Source: JABMMZ01 sp044341025 (lineage in GTDB: Bacteria; Bacteroidota; Bacteroidia; NS11-12g; UBA955). From it: 64,000 nt of DNA. The stretch lies in contig JBIISM010000006.1 in NCBI GenBank assembly GCA_044341025.1, positions 89,729-153,728 on the forward strand, read 5' to 3'. Below the pieces are notes generated by a model. That model worked only from the letters and a program-made list of their open reading frames with translations, searched no databases and was not told where the DNA came from. Shown one piece after another: positions 1-7,643 of the stretch (position 1 is the first letter of the stretch; the number at the start of each line of letters is the position of its first letter). Made by a program: the position numbers and the translations under genes.

Positions 1-636
1 ATCGCCCGCAAAATGTTTGTTGGCTAGCTTAATCGCATCCGCTGAAGCCAGTGATGGATCTGCTGCCATCAAGCCCTCAATATAGGGTTGGGTATTAAAA
101 ATCAAACTTGGCTTTAACACCATCACTAAGTTGATTATCAACAACAATACACCTCCAATATAACCCATAGAAAACCCTTTGGCACTCAATTGATCATAAC
201 GGTCTTCGGTAGCAATCTCAGGCAAATAGGCGTTGTAAAAAACAATGCTCCCAGCATATCCTATCGTTCCAAGTATAAATGTAACAATGCCAATATACAC
301 ATGCTGGCTATCGAAGAAATACATAGCAAAGCAACTCACTACGCCAATGTAAACAAAGGCTTTCATAAACGACTTCTTATTCCCAGCACTGTCGGCAATT
401 CCACTCAATAAAGGATTAATTAATGCAATAACAACAAAGGCAAACGACAAACAATAGGCAAATAAAATAGAGTCGGTTAAATGCATACCCAAAATATCCA
501 CGCCATTCTTGGTTTGTGCATTCCAATATATCGGGAATAAAGCTGAGGTAATTGTTAAAGGGAAGACACTGTTCGCCCAATCGTACATGCACCAAGCATT
601 GGTAATACGTTTATCATTTTTAATTGTTGATGCCAT
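1..636 (-). CDS. MFS transporter, UMF1/Atg22-like (3' end outside window)
   Basis: I translated this by hand from the ATG at 634-636; the frame stays open for 212 codons to the window edge, so the C-terminal half is missing. The start MASTIKNDKRITNAWCMYDWANSVF carries the YDWANS signature that opens UMF1-family (Atg22-like) major facilitator proteins, and at least five hydrophobic segments follow (for example around residues 55-80, 90-105 and 110-130). Family members are predicted inner-membrane transporters; the substrate cannot be told. The start lies 8 nt after the stop of the methyltransferase-like gene upstream on the same strand, so the two are probably co-transcribed. Confidence 0.85.
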   Translation of the reverse strand, partial: MASTIKNDKRITNAWCMYDWANSVFPLTITSALFPIYWNAQTKNGVDILGMHLTDSILFAYCLSFAFVVIALINPLLSGIADSAGNKKSFMKAFVYIGVVSCFAMYFFDSQHVYIGIVTFILGTIGYAGSIVFYNAYLPEIATEDRYDQLSAKGFSMGYIGGVLLLIINLVMVLKPSLIFNTQPYIEGLMAADPSLASADAIKLANKHFAGD

Positions 637-644
637 TCAAGAAG

Positions 645-1295
645 TTAATCTTGACAAAAATAGATTTTATTTTTAAATACCGGATGCTTGATCGAATAAA
701 ATGAAGAAAAAACCCACGACAGTTGCTTTTCATAGTCTTTGTGGTTCATCCCCTCAGCAGCCATAGTGTTGCGCATGTATATGCCGCCTTCCTTTAATAA
801 TTCTCTGTTGCGTTTTAAATAATCTTGGTCTTTGCAAAAATCAGGTATCCGATTGTCCCAAAACACATCATCAACAATCAAATCGTACGAATGCGCCTCC
901 AATTGATGGATTGCCGTTTTAGCATCCAAACAAAGCATCTCTCCATTGCCCGTCTCGTCCTGGTTAAAATATGTCTGTTTCAAGCGTATAATATCCGCAT
1001 CAATCTCAACTGCAGTATAGGTATAAGACCAATTGAATTTATTTTTCATAATTGACAAAATAGACCCTGCCCCTAAACCGAGAATCAATATCCTAGTTGG
1101 GCGGTGTTTTTTCAAAACCTCTTCTATCCCCTTCAGCATGATTTGATGCAAACTACCAAAACTGTAATTGGCGTTTTCGGAATTCAATACTCTAACGCCA
1201 TTTTCGTAATTCACCTCATACTTTTGGCCTAATTTGGTTGTGCCCTCTTCTATAACCTGAGGATACACAAAACTGATAATTTTCTTTGAACTCAA
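645..1295 (-). CDS. Spermidine-synthase-like SAM-dependent methyltransferase fold protein
   Basis: A 216-residue protein with the Rossmann glycine motif LILGLGAGS (about residues 70-78), an acidic strand end AVEIDADI and a following DLIVDDVFWD segment, the layout of spermidine synthase/methyltransferase folds. It is shorter than classical SpeE and lacks the N-terminal beta domain, so polyamine synthesis is not assured; many Bacteroidota proteins of this type are annotated only as spermidine synthase-like. The start is a TTG 2 nt after the stop of the small upstream gene; an internal GTG is possible. It is followed within 8 nt by the MFS gene. Confidence 0.75.
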   Translation of the reverse strand: MSSKKIISFVYPQVIEEGTTKLGQKYEVNYENGVRVLNSENANYSFGSLHQIMLKGIEEVLKKHRPTRILILGLGAGSILSIMKNKFNWSYTYTAVEIDADIIRLKQTYFNQDETGNGEMLCLDAKTAIHQLEAHSYDLIVDDVFWDNRIPDFCKDQDYLKRNRELLKEGGIYMRNTMAAEGMNHKDYEKQLSWVFSSFYSIKHPVFKNKIYFCQD

Positions 1296-1297
1296 AA

Positions 1298-1525
1298 TCA
1301 GAATAAATAAAAGAATCCAAAATGCAAGCCTATGCTGCTAACGCCAGCACCCAAAGAAAATGACTTAGTTGATGGATAAGGTACATCATTCTTGTTTTTA
1401 GTCTGTATTCCTTTCTGATAACCTGCCTCAATACTTACACCATACTTCTGGGCTTGTAAAAATCCTGACATACCCAAAGCCAAAAGAAAGCAAAATAATT
1501 TTATTTTTACAGTTTTTGGCTTCAT
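1298..1525 (-). CDS. Small exported protein of unknown function
   Basis: I chose the ATG at 1525 (MKPKTVKIKLF...), giving 75 residues; the open frame extends further upstream to 1594 but the signal peptide begins here. Residues 1-24 look like a Sec signal peptide with a basic start, a hydrophobic core and an AQA-like cleavage region (GFLQAQKYG). The mature part is about 50 residues, rich in Gly/Ser and ending in aromatic residues (LHFGFFYLF), a pattern reminiscent of a single beta-hairpin of an outer-membrane barrel; it may be the truncated N-terminus of a larger porin-like protein. Co-oriented with and 2 nt from the next gene. Function unknown. Confidence 0.5.
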   Translation of the reverse strand: MKPKTVKIKLFCFLLALGMSGFLQAQKYGVSIEAGYQKGIQTKNKNDVPYPSTKSFSLGAGVSSIGLHFGFFYLF

Positions 1526-1618
1526 TATTGAGGCAAATATACTGAAAGCTTTATTCAAATAAAATTGTGTATTTTTCGCTAATAACTTCCTCAATCAAAA
1601 TGATTAACTTTGCAGCAA

Positions 1619-2317
1619 ATGAAATTTGGTGTAGTAATATTTCCCGGTTCAAATTGCGACAAAGACTTAATTGAAACCCTTTCTGCAATTTCCAATTCTC
1701 CCGTTCAAGAACTTTGGCACAAAGACACAGACTTGAAAGGGGTTGATTTTGTATTTCTTCCTGGTGGCTTCAGTTATGGCGACTACCTCAGAAGTGGTGC
1801 TATCGCAAAATTGAGTCCAATCATGCAAAGCGTTATCGAACACGCAAATAATGGCGGATATGTTATGGGCATTTGCAATGGTTTTCAAATCCTTTGTGAA
1901 AGTGGTTTATTGCCTGGCGCTCTTTTGCGCAACAACAAACAAAAATTTATTTGCGACAATGTGTTTTTAAAACCGGCAAATACCGACCTTAAAACCACCA
2001 ATTTGTTAAATGCAAACAAGGCCTACAAAGTACCAATCGCCCATGGGGAAGGAAGATATTATGCCGATGAAGAAACCTTAAAATCTATTGAAGCCAATGG
2101 CCAGGTAATGTTTAGATATTGCAATGAAAATGCTGAGGTAAATGAAGAAAGCAATCCCAATGGTTCGCTTAACAGCATCGCTGGAATTTGCAATGCAGGG
2201 AAAAATGTATTTGGAATGATGCCACATCCTGAAAGATGTTTTGCTGAGCATTTGCTTAACACCGACGGCCGCGCCATTTTCGACAGCATTATGGAAGGTT
2301 CTGCTGTTGGTGCATAA
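1619..2317 (+). CDS. purQ: Phosphoribosylformylglycinamidine synthase subunit I (glutaminase)
   Basis: PurQ supplies ammonia from glutamine to the PurL/PurS synthetase in the fourth step of purine synthesis. The 232-residue protein has the class I glutamine amidotransferase layout: FPGSNCDKD near the N-terminus, FLPGGFSYGDYLR, the nucleophile Cys86 in MGICNGFQIL, and the His/Glu pair of MMPHPER near residue 205. Length fits the small stand-alone PurQ. An in-frame TTG at 1610 exists, but the ATG at 1619 matches family starts. A TAACTTTG -7 box ends 6 nt before the start (1605-1612), so the mRNA leader is very short or absent. purL and purS are not nearby. Confidence 0.96.
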   Translation: MKFGVVIFPGSNCDKDLIETLSAISNSPVQELWHKDTDLKGVDFVFLPGGFSYGDYLRSGAIAKLSPIMQSVIEHANNGGYVMGICNGFQILCESGLLPGALLRNNKQKFICDNVFLKPANTDLKTTNLLNANKAYKVPIAHGEGRYYADEETLKSIEANGQVMFRYCNENAEVNEESNPNGSLNSIAGICNAGKNVFGMMPHPERCFAEHLLNTDGRAIFDSIMEGSAVGA

Positions 2318-2339
2318 TCCAATCAAATAATTTATTAGA

Positions 2340-2370
2340 AAGGGCCTTCTAAATAAGGGCTTTTTTATTC
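2340..2370. terminator. Possible terminator between convergent purQ and hemW
   Basis: A GCCTT...AAGGGC imperfect hairpin followed by TTTTTTATT lies between the converging ends of purQ and hemW. The stem is short and has a bulge, so strength is uncertain. Confidence 0.5.
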
Positions 2371-3480
2371 TACAAACAATTCGGAGGCCACTGCATCCGC
2401 ATACAACTTACCTTCTTCAGTTAAGAAAATTCGAGAATTCTCTTGCCTAATCAAACCCCGCTCCAAAAACGAAACCACCCGTTCTTGAAACTCAAAATTC
2501 TCTAATCCAAAGGTATCCAAATGCTCAATATCGCAACCCCAAATGGTGCGCAAACTGGTCATGACATATTCGTTGTATTTATTTTCCGTACTCAAAACCT
2601 CTATGGTTTCAGGCACTTCTCCTTTTTCAATCGACTCAACATAAACATTGATGTCAGACACATTCCACCTGCGTTCAATTCCATTGTATGAATGTGCCGA
2701 GGGTCCAATGCCTATATATGGCTTATTCTGCCAATACGAAGTATTGTGAACCGCCATTTTATCGGGCAAACAATAATTGCTAATCTCATAATGTAACCAA
2801 GCCTTTTCGCGCATAAAATCCATGCCTAACTGAAACTGTTCTGCACCCGCTATTTCATTTGGTCCCTCCGATTTTTCTTTTTCAATCAACTTTTTCCATG
2901 GAGTATTCTCTTCCAAAGTTAATCCGTAACATGACAAGTGACTAATAGGATAAGAAACCGCTTTATTCAAATTCTGCAACCATTGTTCATTGCTGCAATT
3001 GGGGATACCAAAGATCAAATCAATGCTCAATTCAAAGCCCATTTCGCTTGCCAATGCCAAAGCCAACTCAGCCTCCATGGCCGTATGCGCCCTATTCATC
3101 CACTGTAAATGTTCGTCGTAAAAACTTTGAACACCAACACTAAAACGTGTAATACCCATAGCCTTCCAAGCCACTAAATTCTCAAGTGTCATATCATCGG
3201 GATTTGCCTCTAAAGTAATTTCACTCAAATGGTTGTTTGGGTATAATTCCTTTACCTTAGTGATAATACTTTGTATTTGCTGAGGTTCCACATATGAGGG
3301 TGTCCCTCCGCCAAAATACAAGGTTTCCAATATGTGTTCTTCTCCCTTATTTTTCATTTCAAGCTCTTTTATCAAGGCTTCAATTAAACCCGGGGCTTGC
3401 TTCTTTCCTGTTTTAAAAAAAAAATTACAATAGACACACGATTGCCTGCAAAATGGGATATGAACGTAGATTCCTGACAC
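2365..3480 (-). CDS. hemW: Radical SAM heme chaperone HemW (coproporphyrinogen oxidase-like)
   Basis: The N-terminus GIYVHIPFCRQSCVYCNFFF holds the CxxxCxxC cluster motif typical of HemN/HemW proteins, followed by the FGGGTPSYV substrate/SAM region and a C-terminal HemN domain. The size (371 residues) and the short N-terminus fit HemW, a heme-binding protein, rather than oxygen-independent coproporphyrinogen oxidase HemN. There is no ATG ahead of the motif; I chose the GTG at 3480 (second residue Ser, as in homologues starting M-A/S-G-I-Y) over an upstream GTG at 3507. Stand-alone gene, convergent with purQ. Confidence 0.9.
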   Translation of the reverse strand: MSGIYVHIPFCRQSCVYCNFFFKTGKKQAPGLIEALIKELEMKNKGEEHILETLYFGGGTPSYVEPQQIQSIITKVKELYPNNHLSEITLEANPDDMTLENLVAWKAMGITRFSVGVQSFYDEHLQWMNRAHTAMEAELALALASEMGFELSIDLIFGIPNCSNEQWLQNLNKAVSYPISHLSCYGLTLEENTPWKKLIEKEKSEGPNEIAGAEQFQLGMDFMREKAWLHYEISNYCLPDKMAVHNTSYWQNKPYIGIGPSAHSYNGIERRWNVSDINVYVESIEKGEVPETIEVLSTENKYNEYVMTSLRTIWGCDIEHLDTFGLENFEFQERVVSFLERGLIRQENSRIFLTEEGKLYADAVASELFVE

Positions 3481-3578
3481 GCCGCAAACTAAACCATTTA
3501 AACGCACTTATCCTATTAAAAACAAAGGGGAAAATCTATATTTTTTTGAAAATAAGGTGTCCAAAAATGAGAAAAAGT

Positions 3579-3609
3579 TTTGTTTTTTATTTTATTATAT
3601 TTAGTTTTG
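3579..3609 (+). promoter_or_regulatory. Bacteroidota-type promoter for the Usp gene
   Basis: TTTG at 3579-3582, a 19-nt spacer, then TAGTTTTG at 3602-3609. This matches the TTTG-N19-20-TAnnTTTG consensus recognised by the primary sigma factor of Bacteroidota. The start codon lies at 3634. Confidence 0.75.
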
Positions 3610-3633
3610 TTAAACTTAACAATCTCAAAGCCT

Positions 3634-4440
3634 ATGATTAATATTAACACTATTCTAGTCCCTTTTGTAGATTCTCCTTCTGCAATCGGAGCCCTTAAAA
3701 CAGCCATCGCAATTTCAAAAATCAACCATTCTAAACTGGTGGTTATCCATGTCGTTAACGACAAAACACCAGAGAATCTTTTGGAAACAGTGAAAAACAT
3801 CTGCGGCCCAGAAAATGCTGTATTCACCTTCATGGAACGCAGCGGAAATATTTCACGCGAAATCATTAAAGCCGAAAAAGAATGCAGTGCAAATTTAATC
3901 ATCATGGGCGCCTATGGGCTTACAGGGTGGCAACAATTTTGGGTCGGCAGCAATGCCTTTAAAGTAATTAGCACCTCCCACTGCCCTGTAATTACTCTGC
4001 AAAACGATGTGGGCACTTTTAAAGGTTTTAATAAAATCATGTTGCCATTAGACGACAGCGAAGAAACCCGCCAAAAAGTGAATTGGGTAGCCAGACTCGC
4101 CAAAGGTTTCGATGCTGAAGTGCTTATTTTTAACACCACTAAGGTAAAGGGTGATGATTCTCGTAAAAAATTGGCTATTTACGCTCAACAAGTCGAAGAA
4201 ATACTGAACAAGGAAGGCATCAAAACCCAGTTCGATGAAAGCTATGGCAATAACATCGCTGAAGATTGTATCAAATTTGCTCAACTCCATAGTTGCGACC
4301 TTATAAGTATTATGACCGAAACCGAACAAACCAATAGCTTTTTCATGGGCACGTATGCCCAACAATTGGTGAGTACTTCGCCGGTGCCGGTAATATCGAT
4401 TCATGCGCGGTCGGTCGCCAAACCTACCGGCATGGGATAG
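3634..4440 (+). CDS. Tandem-domain universal stress protein
   Basis: A 268-residue cytoplasmic protein formed of two Usp domains (about 1-128 and 130-268). Domain 1 starts MININTILVPFVDSPS and contains the nucleotide-binding loop pattern GAYGLTGWQQFWVGS (Gx2Gx9GS); domain 2 starts FNKIMLPLDDSEET and has a weaker loop (FFMGTYAQQLV) without the full motif, so probably only the first domain binds ATP. Usp proteins are stress- or starvation-linked, of unspecified molecular role. The ATG at 3634 was chosen over an upstream in-frame ATG (3580), which falls inside the promoter. Confidence 0.9.
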   Translation: MININTILVPFVDSPSAIGALKTAIAISKINHSKLVVIHVVNDKTPENLLETVKNICGPENAVFTFMERSGNISREIIKAEKECSANLIIMGAYGLTGWQQFWVGSNAFKVISTSHCPVITLQNDVGTFKGFNKIMLPLDDSEETRQKVNWVARLAKGFDAEVLIFNTTKVKGDDSRKKLAIYAQQVEEILNKEGIKTQFDESYGNNIAEDCIKFAQLHSCDLISIMTETEQTNSFFMGTYAQQLVSTSPVPVISIHARSVAKPTGMG

Positions 4441-4756
4441 TCGATTGAATTTCGTTTCATAAACAATTATGCGGTTCAAACTCGTTACCTCGTTTGTCAG
4501 CATAATTTAATTCGTAAGCTTCGAAATCATTCAGTTCAAGCTCGCTTGTTGGATATATTTTCTTCGCATTCGGAGTCACTCTCACTTTCACCCCTAAAAA
4601 GCAAGTTTCCCCCAATGCCCCTTCTGAAACCGGATAGAATCTTTTACGGCTTGGCGTGCGAGGTTTACGCAGGGAAAAAAGCGCAGTGTACTCCTGTACA
4701 TGAGTATTTTTTAACCAGAAAACCGAAGCAATCCGAGTTGTAAATGATTCTATCTT
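4441..4756. other. Intergenic stretch between convergent genes, with a structured repeat
   Basis: No convincing gene is present. An ATTATGC/GCATAAT inverted pair lies just after the Usp gene (about 4468-4506), and a related phrase TTCAARCTCGYT occurs twice. The right part (4633-4754) holds a structured repeat described separately. The only open frame on the plus strand (4546-4743) has no family likeness and covers that repeat. Confidence 0.6.
4633..4754 (+). repeat. Structured repeat element, solitary copy framed by inverted repeats
   Basis: A 122-bp element. Its ends are inverted repeats: GATAGAATCTTTTAC (4633-4647) and GTAAATGATTCTATC (4740-4754), 14 of 15 positions complementary. The core reads CGGCTTGGCGTGCGA, then AAAAAAGCGCAGTGTAC, TCCT, GTACATGAGTATTTTTT, and CGAAGCA. 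The same core order recurs in the tandem array at 63552-64000. The core hairpin is TGTAC/GTACA here against TGTGC/GCACA there. It ends 2 nt beyond the stop of the minus-strand gene at 4757. Confidence 0.7.
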
Positions 4757-6445
4757 TTACAATCCGACAACATATTTGTCTTTTGGATACCTTACTTCAT
4801 AGGAGAACACCAATTTCTTTACATCTTTCGATTTTACATTGATCTTCCAAGTCAACTTGCCTGTCAATTCATTGTAAATTGCGCCATCCTTGCTCAATAA
4901 AGTTATCTTAATATTTGGGTCGTTGGTGACTGGTATTTGGTCTTCTATTTCAAAATCCAATGTAATGGCTTTGGTGTTGCGCACTGTGATTTCAAATGTC
5001 TTGTTTAATACTTTATACTCGCTCAAAACTTGTTCTTTGCATTTGTCTTTCATCGCCAATCGCTTTACCACGATGTTGCGGTCGCGGCCTAGGTTCATGT
5101 ACAAAGTATCTTTGGTGGTTTCAGGATCAATGGCGGTTAAGCCGATATAGGATTCATCAAAATAAATACGGGCACTGGCAGGCAATAAATTCAGGTCTTC
5201 CCAATTGGCAATCTTTCCCATTAAGAAAGCATCTTTTTCTAATTTCGGAACTGCCATATACGTTAAGGTAACCGGCACCTCTGTGCTACTCACAACCACA
5301 TTGTGGGCCTTGTTATCAGAGGCAATCGAGTACTTGGTTTTAATGTCGTATTCCATGCGTAAGAAATTATCGCCCATGGTGAATATCGGCTCTGCAACCT
5401 GCACATTCGCATCGTCCATGTCTTCCGATTTGCTGTCTGAAGTTGCTATGCTCGATTTGCCCAATGCTTTTGGCATTTGATTGTAGTTATAGCCCATAGA
5501 CTTTTGCTTGTTCACAGATTCTGAATAGGTACTTGGGTATCCAAAATATAAATTCCAAGCATTCAACAATGGCTTTGTGTTGCCAAGGGCTGGGTTGCTG
5601 GTAGACAAAGTTAATGACACATCTTTCCAATCTAAACCCGTGTTCTGATACACTTGCGCACGGTGCACCAACTGAATTTTTTCTTTGCCCGAGCCCGCCA
5701 AGATATCATAACGCGGCATCCATCCTGCTGTTGGCACATAGTATTTCAAGGTCAACTGACAAGTGGCTGCTGCTTCCATTTCAACACTTACAATAATTTG
5801 ATAAATTGGGTTGTACTGTTCGGTGTGAATGCCATTTAAGTTGTTGCTCTGCAAATTGCTGAAATACTCTAGTCGATCATTCAATTTTGTCGTAATTTTT
5901 CCATATTTACTTTCGCGTTTGTCAACTGTTAATTCTTCTTCGTCGATGTTGTTTAAGCGGCTACGCAACAAGTCTAAGGTCGACTTCAACAGTCCGATTG
6001 AATCGCGCGCAAATTCACCACGCATCAAGCGGTTACCCAACAACAATGACCTTTCTTTTTGCAAGGCAGCTTGTTTGTTGTTGCAATCTTTTACCAACCA
6101 GGCCACATCTTCGATTGAATCGTTGATGCGGTTAATGATAAAATTATACTTCATATCGATATCGAACACCTTTGGTGCCTCCGGATAACGCAGGCCTTTT
6201 TTGGTATCAACCACCATGCCACCGCGTAAAAATGCAGAGATGCTGTTCTCGTCGGCATAGGGCGAAACGCCCTCAATAATAATTTCTGTAGCCCCGCCAG
6301 CAAGGGCGATAGACTCTGAATAACTAAGTTCTGCCCCACTCAAATACACAATGGCTTTGTCTGGTTTTGGTTTAATGGTTTTACTGCTCTCGGCTTGTAA
6401 AAAAAGTGTGGCGCTAAGGAATGCGCAAATAATTATCGATTTCAT
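4757..6445 (-). CDS. Exported MuiA-like protein (DUF4140/DUF4139)
   Basis: A 562-residue protein. MKSIIICAFLSATLFLQAES is a clear signal peptide, so I start at 6445 although the frame continues to 6541. The N-terminal part (about 25-110; AIVYLSGAELSYS) fits DUF4140, the middle is helical, and the C-terminal two thirds fit DUF4139, including the typical SLTLSTSNPALGNTKPLL segment. This is the architecture of proteins labelled mucoidy inhibitor MuiA, whose molecular role is not known; it should be periplasmic or surface-linked. Monocistronic, convergent with the Usp gene, its 3' end abutting the structured repeat. Confidence 0.85.
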   Translation of the reverse strand: MKSIIICAFLSATLFLQAESSKTIKPKPDKAIVYLSGAELSYSESIALAGGATEIIIEGVSPYADENSISAFLRGGMVVDTKKGLRYPEAPKVFDIDMKYNFIINRINDSIEDVAWLVKDCNNKQAALQKERSLLLGNRLMRGEFARDSIGLLKSTLDLLRSRLNNIDEEELTVDKRESKYGKITTKLNDRLEYFSNLQSNNLNGIHTEQYNPIYQIIVSVEMEAAATCQLTLKYYVPTAGWMPRYDILAGSGKEKIQLVHRAQVYQNTGLDWKDVSLTLSTSNPALGNTKPLLNAWNLYFGYPSTYSESVNKQKSMGYNYNQMPKALGKSSIATSDSKSEDMDDANVQVAEPIFTMGDNFLRMEYDIKTKYSIASDNKAHNVVVSSTEVPVTLTYMAVPKLEKDAFLMGKIANWEDLNLLPASARIYFDESYIGLTAIDPETTKDTLYMNLGRDRNIVVKRLAMKDKCKEQVLSEYKVLNKTFEITVRNTKAITLDFEIEDQIPVTNDPNIKITLLSKDGAIYNELTGKLTWKINVKSKDVKKLVFSYEVRYPKDKYVVGL

Positions 6446-7157
6446 GGTAGCTATTTTTTGGTATATATACGGGAAGGGAGGAAAAGGTAAATGAGTAGCA
6501 ACAACAGCTCCGTGGTAGACTTTTCTCAAAGCAGAAAACACACCACGGAGTGATACTTAGGGCTGAGGGGGGCATTTAAGAAATAACTTGAGATTTCGCT
6601 TCCAAGAAATCGTAAAGATGTCCCTAGTCATTTTGTTTAAGAGAGAAACTCAGAAATTGAGAAACTGATCGTTTCATTAACATATCATTACTAAGAAAGA
6701 GAAATTGAGTAACTGATAAATTGAGAAACCGACCGTTTCGTCAGCATATCATCTCCAAGAAATTATAATGGTATACCTAGTCATTTTTTTTTAGAAAGAG
6801 AAATTGAGTAACCGATAAATTGAGAAACTGATCGTTTCATTAACATTTCGATTCATCAATTTATCATTTCATCCTTCCCTATTTATCACTTTATGAATTC
6901 ATCATTTTATCGTTTCATCAATTCATCATTCTATCACTTTATCATTTTATCTTTTATCAATTCATCATTTTATCAATTCATCATTTTATCACTTCATCGA
7001 TTTATCACTTCATCGATTTATCACTTTATCAATTTATCCTTCCCAATTTATCGTTTCATCACTTTATCAATTTATCCTTCCCTTTATAAATTTCTCCTAT
7101 ACCATCTCAACAATTTTTTCCTTAAATTTGCAGCTTAACCATTAAAACAATTTACCT
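6446..7157. other. Repeat-dominated intergenic region
   Basis: About 700 bp without a real gene. It holds a CTCCGTGGT/ACCACGGAG inverted repeat (6508-6550), three direct repeats built on GAAAC-N5-GTTTC, and a long degenerate 8-bp array. The open frame at 6893-7138 encodes only the repetitive peptide of the array. A TAAATTTG -7 box for the bilin-like downstream gene (bacilliredoxin) lies at 7123-7130. Confidence 0.7.
6635..7086. repeat. Orientation-switching array of degenerate 8-bp repeats
   Basis: From about 6640 to 6840 the plus strand reads in steps of eight as GAKAAAYT (for example GAGAAATT GAGTAACT), interrupted by three GAAAC-N5-GTTTC units at 6661-6675, 6725-6739 and 6824-6838. From about 6848 to 7086 it reads as the reverse complement, TTYATCNN, repeated more than 25 times. 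Flanking CCAAGAAAT...CCTAGTCATTTT blocks at about 6602 and 6754 suggest an older duplication of about 150 bp. Confidence 0.75.
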
Positions 7158-7574
7158 ATGCCATATCCAGAAATGCTAGTTTCCCCAATGAGAGCTGAGC
7201 TTACCAATGTTGGGTTTAAAGAATTAAAATCGACCGAAGATGTCGTAAACTCAATGAGTAACAACGAAGGCGTTAGTTTGCTTGTTGTAAATTCCGTTTG
7301 TGGTTGCGCCGCTGGTGCTGCCCGTCCAGGTATTATCCGTTCGTTGAGCAACGACAAAACGCCAAGCAATTTATACACTGTGTTCGCTGGTCAAGATCTT
7401 GACGCAGTATCTAAAGCACGTGAATTCATGATGCCTTTCCCGCCTTCATCGCCTTCAGTGGCATTGTTTAAGGACGGCAAATTGGTGCACTTCGTAGAAC
7501 GTATGAACATCGAAGGCCATACCGCTGAGCAAGTGGCTGAGCAATTGAGAAAAGCTTACGACCAATACTGCTAA
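7158..7574 (+). CDS. Bacilliredoxin, BrxA/BrxB family
   Basis: A 138-residue thioredoxin-fold protein with the family start MPYPEMLVSPMR and the active-site Cys48-Gly-Cys50 in SVCGCAAG, plus the usual C-terminal Cys (DQYC). In Bacillus, these proteins remove bacillithiol from mixed disulfides on proteins (de-bacillithiolation); many Bacteroidota also make bacillithiol. Full length for the family. Stand-alone gene with a TAAATTTG -7 box 27 nt upstream of the ATG and a strong terminator downstream. Confidence 0.92.
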   Translation: MPYPEMLVSPMRAELTNVGFKELKSTEDVVNSMSNNEGVSLLVVNSVCGCAAGAARPGIIRSLSNDKTPSNLYTVFAGQDLDAVSKAREFMMPFPPSSPSVALFKDGKLVHFVERMNIEGHTAEQVAEQLRKAYDQYC

Positions 7575-7592
7575 TCAAAAATCTTTTTATAC

Positions 7593-7626
7593 AAAAAAGT
7601 CCCGTTCAAAAAACGGGACTTTTTTT
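7593..7626. terminator. Strong bidirectional terminator
   Basis: Hairpin AAAAAAGTCCCGTT / AACGGGACTTTTTTT with a CAAAA loop, T-rich on both strands, between the convergent bacilliredoxin and substrate-binding-like genes. Confidence 0.92.
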
Positions 7627-7643
7627 ATGCCATTATTTTTATT

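Noticed and set aside
4546..4743. Open frame of 65 residues after the Usp gene
   Set aside because: It covers the structured repeat, has no promoter or signal and its peptide matches the frame-shifted translation of the array units.
6635..7086. CRISPR array
   Set aside because: Units are 8 bp and degenerate, without constant 20-40-bp repeats alternating with unique spacers, and no cas genes are near.
6893..7138. Open frame of 81 residues with Phe/Ile/Ser repeats
   Set aside because: It is only the translation of the degenerate 8-bp array; no start signal, no family likeness and composition dictated by the repeat.
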